Made by a program: the position numbers and the translations under genes
Assembly (NCBI GenBank): GCA_016124895.1
Contig: WGMU01000022.1
Span: forward strand, 29,625 to 93,624
Length of the DNA stretch: 64,000 nt
Reading direction: 5' to 3'
Source: a bacterium
GTDB taxonomy: Bacteria > Planctomycetota > Planctomycetia > Planctomycetales > Planctomycetaceae
Shown: piece by piece, positions 8,385-17,459 of the stretch
How positions within the stretch are numbered: the first letter of the stretch is position 1
Layout: each line of letters begins with the position of its first letter
Notes under the pieces: generated by a model
What the model was told of the DNA's origin: nothing
The model's database searches: none
Seen by the model: the letters and a program-made list of their open reading frames with translations, nothing else

Positions 8385-9593
8385 CTACTCCGGAACGTTC
8401 GCCAGCAGCCAGTCTTCGGCGACGATCTGCTGGAGCAGGGGGGCTCGCAGGAGGGCAGCGTTTTTTGAGAGGTACTGCGTCAGCCACGGGCGGCTGTGGA
8501 CGATCGACGAAACCGCACGCATCCCCAGACTGGCAAGATTGCGCTGACTGAGCTGGGCCGTGATATTCATGCTCAGGCGTTTGAGCGTCGCCGGGATGAT
8601 GTTCGGTTCCGGACCGAGGTGAATAATACGGTGAATGTCTGACGCGAGCAGCTTCTCGATGACGCTCCAGAGTCTCTGGGGATGATCGACCCAGTCGTAC
8701 AGAAGCTGCCGACTGTTGAAGTCGTTGTACGAGTCCGCTCCGGTAATAGCTGAGATGATTGGGATCGAGGGTACTTGAAATCCGCCGGGGACGGTTTCGA
8801 GCATCACGCTGGCGCGATCGGGCACGTTTCTTTGTCGCACGATGGCCGTGTGGATTGGCGGCCAGCGGTCGGGGTTCTCCTTGACGTGGATCTCGCGCGG
8901 AAAGCGAGTTTTGACTTCCTCGCGGAACAGGTCCAGCGAGCGGCCCTGACCGAGAACCAGCACGCTGTTCGGCGCGAGGTAGCTCGAAATACAGATGGTG
9001 CCCTGATTCCGAGCGGTGACTTCGACGCAGAGCTTCTCGATTGCCTGCGTGTCGAGGGCCGGGCCACGCGAGAAGACGATACCCATGCGCGTGTTACGGG
9101 CCAGTTCGACGCAGTCGTCAGAGAGTTTGAGAATTGGCGTGAGGAGTGCTTCGAGACTGTAGACACCTGTGGCAACCAGCGCGCTGACTTCACCGAGACT
9201 GTAGCCGACGGCCAGTCGGGCTGCATTGAATTCGACGCCGTAAAGTTCCTTGAGAATCTCAAGCTGGGCGCGTTCAGTCGCGACAATCAGGCTGATTGCT
9301 TCACCGTAGTTTTCGAGAGTGGTCTCCTCTCGCAGCCGCACGCGTTTGACCAGGTCAACCCGTTTGAGCGTGGCTGAGGAGTAGAGTTCGGCGGCGTCCT
9401 TCAGGTTCCGCTCGACGATCGCCCCATAGGCCGGATGCTCCAGCAGTTCGGGAGTACGACCGAGATTCGTGACGTTGTAACCGCGAAATGCCCAGGCGGT
9501 TCCCTTGAGGTCCTGGCGAATGTCAAGTTCCATCGGGCCGGGCCTTCCTGCGATCGGCATCTGATTCATCGGCTGGGAGAGCTGTCGTCTCAT
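8385..9593 (-). CDS. Divergent malonyl-/acyl-CoA acyltransferase-domain protein (FabD-like)
   Basis: This 402-residue protein carries an acyltransferase domain. The nucleophile motif GYSLGEVSALVATG has the catalytic Ser at residue 132, and a candidate catalytic His lies in WPPIHTAIV. The FPGQGSQ motif found at the start of canonical FabD is replaced by FRGYNVTNLG, and the protein is about 90 residues longer than FabD. It could transfer acyl groups in a specialised lipid or polyketide-like pathway, but no acyl carrier protein or ketosynthase gene is nearby. The ATG at 9593 is one of several in-frame starts (others at residues 9, 12 and 21). Confidence 0.75.
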   Translation of the reverse strand: MRRQLSQPMNQMPIAGRPGPMELDIRQDLKGTAWAFRGYNVTNLGRTPELLEHPAYGAIVERNLKDAAELYSSATLKRVDLVKRVRLREETTLENYGEAISLIVATERAQLEILKELYGVEFNAARLAVGYSLGEVSALVATGVYSLEALLTPILKLSDDCVELARNTRMGIVFSRGPALDTQAIEKLCVEVTARNQGTICISSYLAPNSVLVLGQGRSLDLFREEVKTRFPREIHVKENPDRWPPIHTAIVRQRNVPDRASVMLETVPGGFQVPSIPIISAITGADSYNDFNSRQLLYDWVDHPQRLWSVIEKLLASDIHRIIHLGPEPNIIPATLKRLSMNITAQLSQRNLASLGMRAVSSIVHSRPWLTQYLSKNAALLRAPLLQQIVAEDWLLANVPE

Positions 9594-9835
9594 ACCAGCG
9601 GGCGGAATCGTATCCGGGACTTCTGATGCCGCAAACGGGAGTCTCAGGCGTTCGGTCGCGAGTTTCCGCCCGCCGGAACAGGTTGGTTGCCCGAGCCTTC
9701 GGAACTCTCCAGAATCGAGCCCTTACCCTACTGCAGCAGGCTGTTCACGTCCGCGATGACTGCGGCACTGAGCCGTCTGCCGACGTGTCGCCGGATGAGC
9801 GAATCATCGCCTGTCCGTGAACTCTGGAAATTCGA

Positions 9836-12800
9836 ATGTCACAACGGACTGATTCAGGACTTGCGCTTCCATCCGCTGATCTGGATGCTGCCTTCACCAA
9901 GGTTCTCGGCTACCTGAACTTTTCGGGCGGTAAAGCAGATCCGGCTTTCCTGGCGGCTCTGGATCAGGTCGCGGTTGACTCAGGTTTCGCGGAATCGTGG
10001 TCACCTCTGAGCACCGCGTTGCTCGACCGTCTGGCGTCATTGAAAAGCGATAATGCCGCATTCAGCGACAGTTCCCAGGCGGAGGCGGTGATCAGGTTTG
10101 TCTTCGATACTCTGGTGCCCGCTTATCAGTCGTTTCACGCGGACCTGTTGTTTCATCTGCAGCCGGCCGAACTTCAGAATACGTTCTTCCTGGGCCGGTG
10201 CTTCGAAGCGGCACTCGAACAGGGGGGGCCGTGGGGTGACACGGAACGGATGGTAGACGAGTCGCTCGCCCGGCTGAACGATTACGTCGGCTATCGCCCG
10301 ATCGCGGTGCTCGAAGACGGCCGCAAGATGACGCCGTATTCACACGAGCGTTTCCGGCCGTTGCCGCTGTTCATTGCCGGAGCCGGTGTCTGTTCGGGAC
10401 CGCATCGGGCGATCGTCGAGCGGGCTCTCGAACTGATGGCTGTGGTCCCGTCCGAAGTGCTCGGCGGCGCCTACTTCGATCTCGATCGGCTGGACGAGCT
10501 GGCACTCGATGTTCGCGCCTACGATCACGATCATCCAGCGTTCAAGCGGACAAATTACCTGTTCGGCGAGTGGGATCCGCACCTGATCGACAACAGCGGG
10601 TATTACCGGCGGTTCGTCGTTCGCAAGATCATTCTCGACGCGCTGGTTGACTGGGTTGACGGGCAGAGGAACAAGGTTGAGGCCGTCTTCGATGCCGGTT
10701 CTGTTCTGTGTGGCACGATGCTGATGGCGTCGTCGATCAGCGGCGACGGACCGGCGACGCACGACTCAACCGTGTCATTAACGTCGCTGCTGCCGGTTGT
10801 TGCGCGACAGCGGGATGACTTCTATCTGCGACTGATGCAGACCGTCGATGGCGCGCGGGCGAAGCGTCTGCTCAAACATGCGCAGCAGACGCAGCAGCCC
10901 TTCGGACACGTCCGGCAGGCGCTCAATCTGCATCTCGCCCATTACGGTGCGAGGCAGGTTCAGTATCGGACGCTCGCCGCTATTTATGCACGCATGGGGC
11001 ACGCCGAGGCTGCACGGCAGCAGGCATCGATCATCCCATCCACCTCGGCGCGATTCGAATGCGAGATTCTCTGCCGCATCGCGTCGGCAAAAATTGACCT
11101 GGAACGCGGACAGCTTGACGCGGCTGATTCTGCACTGCGGGAAGTCGAGGATCTGCTGCGACGTGGCATCGACTGCGGCGCGATCGTCGATCCGTGGAAC
11201 ATTCTCGGCTTTCAGGGCAACTTTCCGTTGTTTGCCGCGCGGGAAGACAGCATTCCCGATCAGCGTGTCGAAACGCTGCTCGACATGATCGAACGGCTGT
11301 TCGGCGTTTTTTCGCGGGCGCTCAGCGAAGCGGCGGCTCAGGGGCGGACGGAACAGCTCCGCGATCTGACGCGACGCTTTGATGAACTGACCACGTGGTG
11401 GGACCAGTTTGCGTCACACGTCATCGAAGATCTGCCGACAGTGATCGGCAGCGAGGACCTGGAATCTGCAACGCATGTCGCGCAAGCGCTGGCGGAATGG
11501 CGGGCGGCTGGCGAAGCGGCTGGCGATATTTCCTTCTGGCGGCGGCACGTTGACGTGTTCCAGTCGGCCAAGTCATTCGCCTGCGTGGTTGAGTCGCTCC
11601 TCGCGCGGAATGATCACGTCGCCGCAATGGCACTGCTGGTTCAATGGCTGTGCAGTGCTGAAGACGTCGGCATCGAGTCCGGTCCGTATTCGATTCATGC
11701 GCTGCTGATTGAGTGGATGAAACGAGTCACCTCGGTTGATGGCGATGGAAAGACGCCGCGATGTGACTGGCCTTCCATTCGGCGTTTGTTCGATTTTCTG
11801 GAAGCCAACGCCGGCAGCTACTGGGACGTCCCGCAGCTTGACGCGGTTGCGGCAGGAATCGCCAGTCGCGACAGCGAAGCCGATCTTGATGCCTGGGACG
11901 TGGAACGTGGCGATGACTGGCTGAACGCCGACGATTCGGATGACGATGACGAATCGAATCTGTTTCAGGCGGCTTATGACGACATCACATTTAAAGACAG
12001 TACGGATGACGGCGTCGAAAGCGAGACGCTCGACAGCGGAACGGCGCCGGGAAATACAGAGTTCGAGATTCTTAATCGCGAACTCGAGCCGCGAATCAAG
12101 TTCATCATGGCGCTGGCACAACTCTGGCAGATCGCCGCGTCGGCCATGGCGGCTGAGTCGTTCTCCCAGCCGACGAAAGACGGAGCCAGCTCCGATTTGA
12201 ATGAAAATCAGGTCGACGCACTGCTGGGCTGGCTGCACCGCGTGCGGGCTCTGCAGAACGACCTGCTGCATCTGATGAACGCCGTCTGGGAGCGCGAGGT
12301 CGACGAATCTGGTGGCGATCACGATGCCAACGTTGAATACGACATTCAGCTGCAGACGAAATTCTACCTGCTGAATACGATCATCGCGACGCACATCAAT
12401 TGTCGCGTCGCTGAGGTCGGTCTGCTGTGCCTGCTGCCAGCGAATGCTGCCCAGCAACCTCCGGGCGAGGAAGATCAGCAGATGGTTGACTTCTATCGGG
12501 CGGTGATCAGTCAGGACGTCGATGCCGTCCGCACTCTGCTGCAACAGCAGTTTCGACGGCTCGCGCGAAAGCCGTTGCTGTATGTACCGCTCGACAGCGG
12601 CGGACATCCGATGCAGATCCTCGCCGCACGGTCCGTGCAGACAGATATTCGTTTCCTGCTGACGCATCTGCCGCGTCTGGGACTGTTTCGTGAAACCTGG
12701 CACGTCGCGCGGCTGGCGCATCGAATGGAACGCGAAACGCGGCTCGACGGCATGGCCGTCACCGAGTTTGACCGTATTTTCCGGACGGCTTTGCGGAATA

Positions 12801-13885
12801 CGATCGAGTGTCTGCTGTCGTGCGCGGAGTCCTGGGAGAACGTCGAAGAGCCGGATCACAACCTGCTGTCGCTGATCAGCGACGTTCTGGAGCATTACCG
12901 GAATCAGTGGCATCGTCACAGTCGAACGATGCGTCTGTCATCGGTGGAAGGGCTGCAGCGGGACGTCATCTGGGAAGACGTCTGTGAGTTCATCGAGAAA
13001 TATGGTGAGGACCTGTTTCACGCCCGCAACCTGACGCTCGGCAATGTGCGGACGATTCTGCATAACGGAATAGAATGGTTCCTCGCACAACTCGCCGAAC
13101 TTGAAGACCCGCTGCATCCCATGCCGCTGCTCAGCGATCTCGAAGACGGCGTCCTGGACCTCGACGACACGGCCGAGATGCTCGAACTGATTTATGGCTC
13201 TGTGGTCGACAAGTTCGATCGTTTTCTTGAATACAACACGACGACGACTCAGTCGGATTATGGCAGCAAGTTTTACGTGCTGCTGGACTTTCTGCGGGTC
13301 GAAGCGGAGTACGATCGGCACGCCTGGGACCGAATTCCCGAAGGTATTGTGCATCGTGCGCTGGCGATGGCTGACCGGCCGGAACTCCTGCGAATGCTCG
13401 AAGAACGGTTTGAAGCCGAGACTCGCCGACAGGCAGACCGGCACGTCGAAGCACTGCAGCAACTGGAAAAGAAGTACGGCGTGCATCTCCCCGGTGTCAG
13501 TGACCGACTGAATGAACGATTTGTCAAGCCGCTGGCAGTCAACCGGATGCTCGCACTTGTCGAGCCGGCATTGAGAACCGCATCCAGCGGCGAGGAATGC
13601 GGCGAACGTTTCGAGCAGCTTCGTGCCGAGATCGATTCCTACATGCACGACCAGGCAGGCTCGGCGATTGACATCCCTCAGTGGCTGCAGGACGTCGAAC
13701 GCGAAGTCAACCGACTCGAAATGCCCACTGACTATATTCGTCCGCCGGAACTTGACGCCCACATGCCTGTGGCCCGCGTGGCTCAGGCTGACATCATGCA
13801 GCAACTGGCTGTCTGGAGTCAGTCGCTGACGATTTCCGAAAGTGCGCGGCGACGACGGACCAGCCGCAAAAAGAGCAGTGAATAG
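9836..13885 (+). CDS. Large 1349-residue protein of unknown function
   Basis: I do not recognise the family. The product is long, without a signal peptide or membrane helix, and appears largely alpha-helical with TPR-like stretches (for example ALNLHLAHYGARQVQYRTLA near residue 362). A strongly acidic linker lies at about residues 697-730 (DDSDDDDESN). The C-terminal half is rich in W, L and E. The NHL-propeller gene starts 45 bases after its stop, so the two may be co-transcribed. A cytoplasmic scaffold or helical-repeat protein is the most that can be inferred. Coding character is strong along the whole length, with no internal disruption. Confidence 0.75.
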   Translation: MSQRTDSGLALPSADLDAAFTKVLGYLNFSGGKADPAFLAALDQVAVDSGFAESWSPLSTALLDRLASLKSDNAAFSDSSQAEAVIRFVFDTLVPAYQSFHADLLFHLQPAELQNTFFLGRCFEAALEQGGPWGDTERMVDESLARLNDYVGYRPIAVLEDGRKMTPYSHERFRPLPLFIAGAGVCSGPHRAIVERALELMAVVPSEVLGGAYFDLDRLDELALDVRAYDHDHPAFKRTNYLFGEWDPHLIDNSGYYRRFVVRKIILDALVDWVDGQRNKVEAVFDAGSVLCGTMLMASSISGDGPATHDSTVSLTSLLPVVARQRDDFYLRLMQTVDGARAKRLLKHAQQTQQPFGHVRQALNLHLAHYGARQVQYRTLAAIYARMGHAEAARQQASIIPSTSARFECEILCRIASAKIDLERGQLDAADSALREVEDLLRRGIDCGAIVDPWNILGFQGNFPLFAAREDSIPDQRVETLLDMIERLFGVFSRALSEAAAQGRTEQLRDLTRRFDELTTWWDQFASHVIEDLPTVIGSEDLESATHVAQALAEWRAAGEAAGDISFWRRHVDVFQSAKSFACVVESLLARNDHVAAMALLVQWLCSAEDVGIESGPYSIHALLIEWMKRVTSVDGDGKTPRCDWPSIRRLFDFLEANAGSYWDVPQLDAVAAGIASRDSEADLDAWDVERGDDWLNADDSDDDDESNLFQAAYDDITFKDSTDDGVESETLDSGTAPGNTEFEILNRELEPRIKFIMALAQLWQIAASAMAAESFSQPTKDGASSDLNENQVDALLGWLHRVRALQNDLLHLMNAVWEREVDESGGDHDANVEYDIQLQTKFYLLNTIIATHINCRVAEVGLLCLLPANAAQQPPGEEDQQMVDFYRAVISQDVDAVRTLLQQQFRRLARKPLLYVPLDSGGHPMQILAARSVQTDIRFLLTHLPRLGLFRETWHVARLAHRMERETRLDGMAVTEFDRIFRTALRNTIECLLSCAESWENVEEPDHNLLSLISDVLEHYRNQWHRHSRTMRLSSVEGLQRDVIWEDVCEFIEKYGEDLFHARNLTLGNVRTILHNGIEWFLAQLAELEDPLHPMPLLSDLEDGVLDLDDTAEMLELIYGSVVDKFDRFLEYNTTTTQSDYGSKFYVLLDFLRVEAEYDRHAWDRIPEGIVHRALAMADRPELLRMLEERFEAETRRQADRHVEALQQLEKKYGVHLPGVSDRLNERFVKPLAVNRMLALVEPALRTASSGEECGERFEQLRAEIDSYMHDQAGSAIDIPQWLQDVEREVNRLEMPTDYIRPPELDAHMPVARVAQADIMQQLAVWSQSLTISESARRRRTSRKKSSE

Positions 13886-13930
13886 TCGGGGTTGCAGAGC
13901 CAGCCTGCCGGAATACCAGGAGCGTTTACG

Positions 13931-14896
13931 ATGAAAACAACTTTTGTCAGTCCGGGCATTGTCCTGGTCATGTCATCGTTCGTTGCTGCGGCCGAATTTG
14001 CGCCCGTCGAACACTGGCTCAAGCCAGCCGAGGGGATGCAGACAATCGGTCCGGCACACGGCGACGTCGCAGTCAGTTCGGCTGGTGACGTTTACGTCAG
14101 TGTGGGCGGTCCGCGCGGCGGCGTTCAGGTCTTTGATGCGAGCGGCAAATACCTGCGCAACGTGCCCAACGCTCCAAACGATTTTCACGGCTTCGTCATC
14201 CATCAGGAACCCGCGGGCGAGTTCATCTACGGAGCACGGCTCGGCGGTGGTTCGATTCTGAAGATGCAGCTTGATGGCAAAGTGGTTCTGGAGATCCCTG
14301 GCTCGATGATTCCAGAAGAACTCGTTGCCAAGCGAGACGGTAAGCCGAACCTGCGCCTCACTGCCGTTGACGTCGCTCCGGACGGCCGCATCTTCGCGGT
14401 CGACGGTTACAGCAGCGATCTGATTCACATCTTCGATTCCCAGGGAAAGTATCAGAACAGTTTCGGGGGTAAGGCGGCTCCATACGGTTTTCGAACGTGC
14501 CACAAGATCGCAATCGATACGCGGTTTAACCCGCCGCAGATTCTTTGCTGTGATCGCGAGAACCGCCGCCTCGTCAACCTCACGCTGGACGGAAAGGTGC
14601 TCGGCACGGTGCCCGATATGAAACGGCCCGCCGCGGTCGCCATTTTCAAAGACTGGGCCGCCGTTGCCGAGATTGAAGGCCGCGTCAGTCTGCTCGACAG
14701 GACAGGCAAGACAGTCCTGACGCTCGGTGCGAATGACGTGAAGGAACAGACGGCGACAAACAAAGTTGTGCCCAGCGACTGGCGGACTGGAATCTTCACC
14801 GCCCCGCACGGCATCGACTTCGACTCGACAGGTAACCTCTTTGTCACCGAGTACAACCAGTTTGGCCGAGTCCTGCGCTACGATCAGAAGAATTAG
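13931..14896 (+). CDS. Secreted NHL-repeat / six-bladed beta-propeller protein
   Basis: This 321-residue protein has an N-terminal signal peptide (MKTTFVSPGIVLVMSSFVAAA). It is followed by repeated blades with the pattern 'V..DGRIFAVDGYSSDLIHIFD' and 'PHGIDFDSTGNLFVTEYNQF', typical of NHL/SMP-30-like propellers. Such proteins bind ligands or sit in enzyme complexes at the cell envelope; no catalytic residues can be assigned. The ATG at 13931 begins the signal peptide. Its stop codon (14894-14896) directly abuts the stop of the convergent methyltransferase gene. Confidence 0.8.
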   Translation: MKTTFVSPGIVLVMSSFVAAAEFAPVEHWLKPAEGMQTIGPAHGDVAVSSAGDVYVSVGGPRGGVQVFDASGKYLRNVPNAPNDFHGFVIHQEPAGEFIYGARLGGGSILKMQLDGKVVLEIPGSMIPEELVAKRDGKPNLRLTAVDVAPDGRIFAVDGYSSDLIHIFDSQGKYQNSFGGKAAPYGFRTCHKIAIDTRFNPPQILCCDRENRRLVNLTLDGKVLGTVPDMKRPAAVAIFKDWAAVAEIEGRVSLLDRTGKTVLTLGANDVKEQTATNKVVPSDWRTGIFTAPHGIDFDSTGNLFVTEYNQFGRVLRYDQKN

Positions 14897-15610
14897 TCAG
14901 CGGTGTGGAGTCCGCCAGACGGCGATGATCGATCGTCCGGCCCGATAGCGAAGAACCGGATCGAGGCATTGGGAGAGCGAAATGACGACTCGATCCCAGA
15001 ACAGAACCTGTCGGCGGGTCGGGTGCGGGCTTCGTATCAGCAGGCGATTGGCGAGTAACAGCAGGGTGCCGATCGCGTCCAGATAAAACAGGCGTTCGAG
15101 CTGCAGCCCCGGCGGCGACAGTGCTGTCAGAGCCGCTCGCGAATACCGCCGGAAGTGACCGACCGCTCGATCGAACTCGCTGAACAGCGTCGGATGCGCC
15201 GGGCTGAGCACGACCAGAACGCCTCCAGGTTTCAACAGTCTGGCCGCTCGCTGCAGTTCGGCGCGGTCGTCTTCGACGTGTTCGAGAACGTCGACATAAA
15301 TGATCGCATCGAAGGACCGTTCGAATGCCACTGACTCCAGGGAGCCGACAATGACCTCCGGCGAAAACGGACGCGTCAGCCAGAACTCGTCTTCCTGAAT
15401 CTGCCGAGCGAGTGCGGCATCAGGTTCGAGACATGTCCAGTTCAACTCGCGGCCGTCGTACAGCAGACGCGTCGTTCCACCGATACCCGCACCGACTTCG
15501 AGCACGTCGCCGGTCAGCCACGGACGGAGATGCCGAGTGAAATACCGTTTCCAATGGACCGCTTCCGCGAATCTCGGCAGTTCTGCGCCTTCGTACGAGT
15601 AGTCGCTCAT
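14897..15610 (-). CDS. SAM-dependent methyltransferase (class I)
   Basis: This 237-residue methyltransferase has motif I as VLEVGAGIGGTTRLL, an acidic loop (CLEPD) and the post-II motif IIYVDVLEHVEDD. These are typical of the Methyltransf_11/23 families that act on small molecules or lipid-linked sugars. The ATG at 15610 (protein beginning MSDYSYEGAELP) is preferred; an open extension to 15805 would overlap the upstream glycosyltransferase gene and shows no homology-like character. It is 64 bases downstream of the GT2 gene on the same strand, so a joint role in glycolipid or polysaccharide modification is likely. Confidence 0.85.
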   Translation of the reverse strand: MSDYSYEGAELPRFAEAVHWKRYFTRHLRPWLTGDVLEVGAGIGGTTRLLYDGRELNWTCLEPDAALARQIQEDEFWLTRPFSPEVIVGSLESVAFERSFDAIIYVDVLEHVEDDRAELQRAARLLKPGGVLVVLSPAHPTLFSEFDRAVGHFRRYSRAALTALSPPGLQLERLFYLDAIGTLLLLANRLLIRSPHPTRRQVLFWDRVVISLSQCLDPVLRYRAGRSIIAVWRTPHR

Positions 15611-15674
15611 AAGCGCGTGAATTGCTGAGTTAGCGAAGCGTGAGGCCGCTGACGGACAGCAGCGATCTGCCGTT

Positions 15675-16709
15675 TTATCGGCGGGCTTCGGTCGCTTCCT
15701 CAAGCGACTCGACAGAAACGCCGCCGACTCGCTGGTCGTGAATCGGTGTTGTGCCGGCGACGAAGTGAACGTGATCGCGGATGGGCAGGAACCCGGCGTC
15801 GTCACGCTTCTGCAGAATTCCCAGCACGTAGACCAGGATCAGTGTCAGCATCTGACCAAACAGCAGAAGCAGCAGTCCCGACGTATAAGTCGCCCAGCCG
15901 GGGACAGCCCAGTCGGTCGTCAACCGGATTGTCGCGATTGTACCCAGCCCCACCAGCGTGATTAGAGCCAGGCAGGCTCCCGCGATAATCAGACGCACCC
16001 CCGTCCGTTCAGAGAAGACCGAGATTGCACTCAGTCCATGAATCACCAGCGAGACGAGATTCATCTTTGACGCCCCGGCCAGCCGGTTTGCCCGTCGTGT
16101 CGGTACGGTTTCAAATGGCAGTCGCGACTTGACCACCGACGCGGCGTAATGATTCCACAGCTCCGAAACGACAACGATCCGCGGCAGCATTTCAGACGGC
16201 ACCGCACTGAAGTTGCCGATGCGGACGGGAATTCCGGTCAGCAGCAGATGAGCAACTCGATAGAGCCAGTAGAAGAAGCGAAATGTCAGACTTTCGGACC
16301 GTTTGGTTCGCTCGGCGAAGATAATGGCATTCCGGTCCCGGCAGTCGAGTTCTCTCAACAACCGCGGTACGTCCTGCGGAGCGTCTTCACCGTCTGCATC
16401 CATCACAACGACTGCAGAGCACGGCAGGTGAGCCGCGACATGACTGAGCCCGACTGCCAGCGCCCGCTGATGCCCAAGATTCCGCTGCAGTCGCAGAATC
16501 TCAACTCGCTGCAGATGCCGGAAGTCGGCACACCGTTCGGCAAGTTCGTCGACGTTGACCAGCTCTGTGGACCCGTCATCAAGCAGCAATGCGTGAACCC
16601 GCGCATCAACACCTCGCAGCTCCCGCTCCAGCAGCGGCAGGAGCAGCCCGACAGACTCCCAGTCATTGAAGACTGGAATCAATAGAATGACCGGTTCAAC
16701 ATGCATCAA
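15675..16709 (-). CDS. Membrane-anchored family 2 glycosyltransferase (DPM/ArnC-like)
   Basis: This 344-residue protein begins with a GT-A domain: IPVFNDWESV at the N-terminus, a DDGS nucleotide-binding motif at about residue 44, and VVMDADGEDAPQDV as the metal-binding region. Two transmembrane helices near residues 240-265 and 275-305 anchor it. This layout matches dolichyl/undecaprenyl-phosphate sugar transferases, which move a sugar from a nucleotide donor to a lipid carrier at the inner membrane. The sugar cannot be read from sequence. It precedes the methyltransferase gene in a two-gene operon. Confidence 0.85.
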   Translation of the reverse strand: MMHVEPVILLIPVFNDWESVGLLLPLLERELRGVDARVHALLLDDGSTELVNVDELAERCADFRHLQRVEILRLQRNLGHQRALAVGLSHVAAHLPCSAVVVMDADGEDAPQDVPRLLRELDCRDRNAIIFAERTKRSESLTFRFFYWLYRVAHLLLTGIPVRIGNFSAVPSEMLPRIVVVSELWNHYAASVVKSRLPFETVPTRRANRLAGASKMNLVSLVIHGLSAISVFSERTGVRLIIAGACLALITLVGLGTIATIRLTTDWAVPGWATYTSGLLLLLFGQMLTLILVYVLGILQKRDDAGFLPIRDHVHFVAGTTPIHDQRVGGVSVESLEEATEARR

Positions 16710-17459
16710 GATTTGGACCAGAAAATGATGGCTCCTGCAGACTCTCTATGGCGGCCCCGGAAGCAGTCCGAGTACCGAAACGGCGCAGTTCACCCGATCC
16801 GCGCAGGCGTTGAAATGGTGTTTTGAGGTCAATGGGCGGAATTCCTGCCTGTCCGTGACGTATGGCCTGTTTCAACACGACAGATCGCGTCACCAGATGC
16901 TGGCGAAGAGTCAGCATTTCGTGTTGATCATGACAAACCTCACCGTTCCGCTCTTCCGTCCCGTGACAGCGCTGCGTTGATGGGAAGCGGCCATCGTCAG
17001 AACTTCGATCCGCTCGTCTGCCGTGAGTGACTGGAGAATCCGTCACAGCCTGCCGGCTTCTGAACAGAACAATTCCCGTCCCGTCCGCGGTGTTTACCGG
17101 CCACTTGTGAGGATTGTGTCGAGCTTGTGGAAGGGTTTGCGCGCCGACGCGGGTCTCCGCCATGTGTGGCGTACACAGGAATTTGCTCTGCGGTTGCGGT
17201 CCTCGGCTGTTCGATGAAGTGAGTGGAGACCCGCCATTCAAGTCGCACGAAACCGGACATCTCGTCGAGGACGGTTGTGTGTCGTGGTTGCTGTGCGCTG
17301 TTATGGAAAGATCGGCCACCTGGCGAGTGTTTCCCGGGAAAACTGCGTCCGGCCGTGGCCGGGGCGACTGACGGAGCCGTGCTGGATGACGGCTTCTGCT
17401 GCGGATGGATTCGGTCACAACGCTGCCTCTGCAGATTCACCGAGAACCGTCCAGCGCCC
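16710..17459. other. 750-base divergent intergenic region, no gene recognised
   Basis: The region lies between the divergently transcribed GT2 and RND genes. Open frames exist on both strands, but their translations are rich in Arg, Ser and Pro with no domain-like pattern, and I regard them as non-coding. The promoters of both flanking genes must be here. No tRNA, repeat array or clear hairpin was seen. Confidence 0.4.

Noticed and set aside
11573..12919. 448-residue open frame on the minus strand
   Set aside because: Antisense to the 1349-residue gene in a mirror codon register; no motifs.
16696..17418. 240-residue open frame on the minus strand in the 16.7-17.4 kb gap
   Set aside because: Low-complexity Arg/Ser/Pro/Thr composition, no ribosome site, and overlap with the GT2 start; treated as non-coding.
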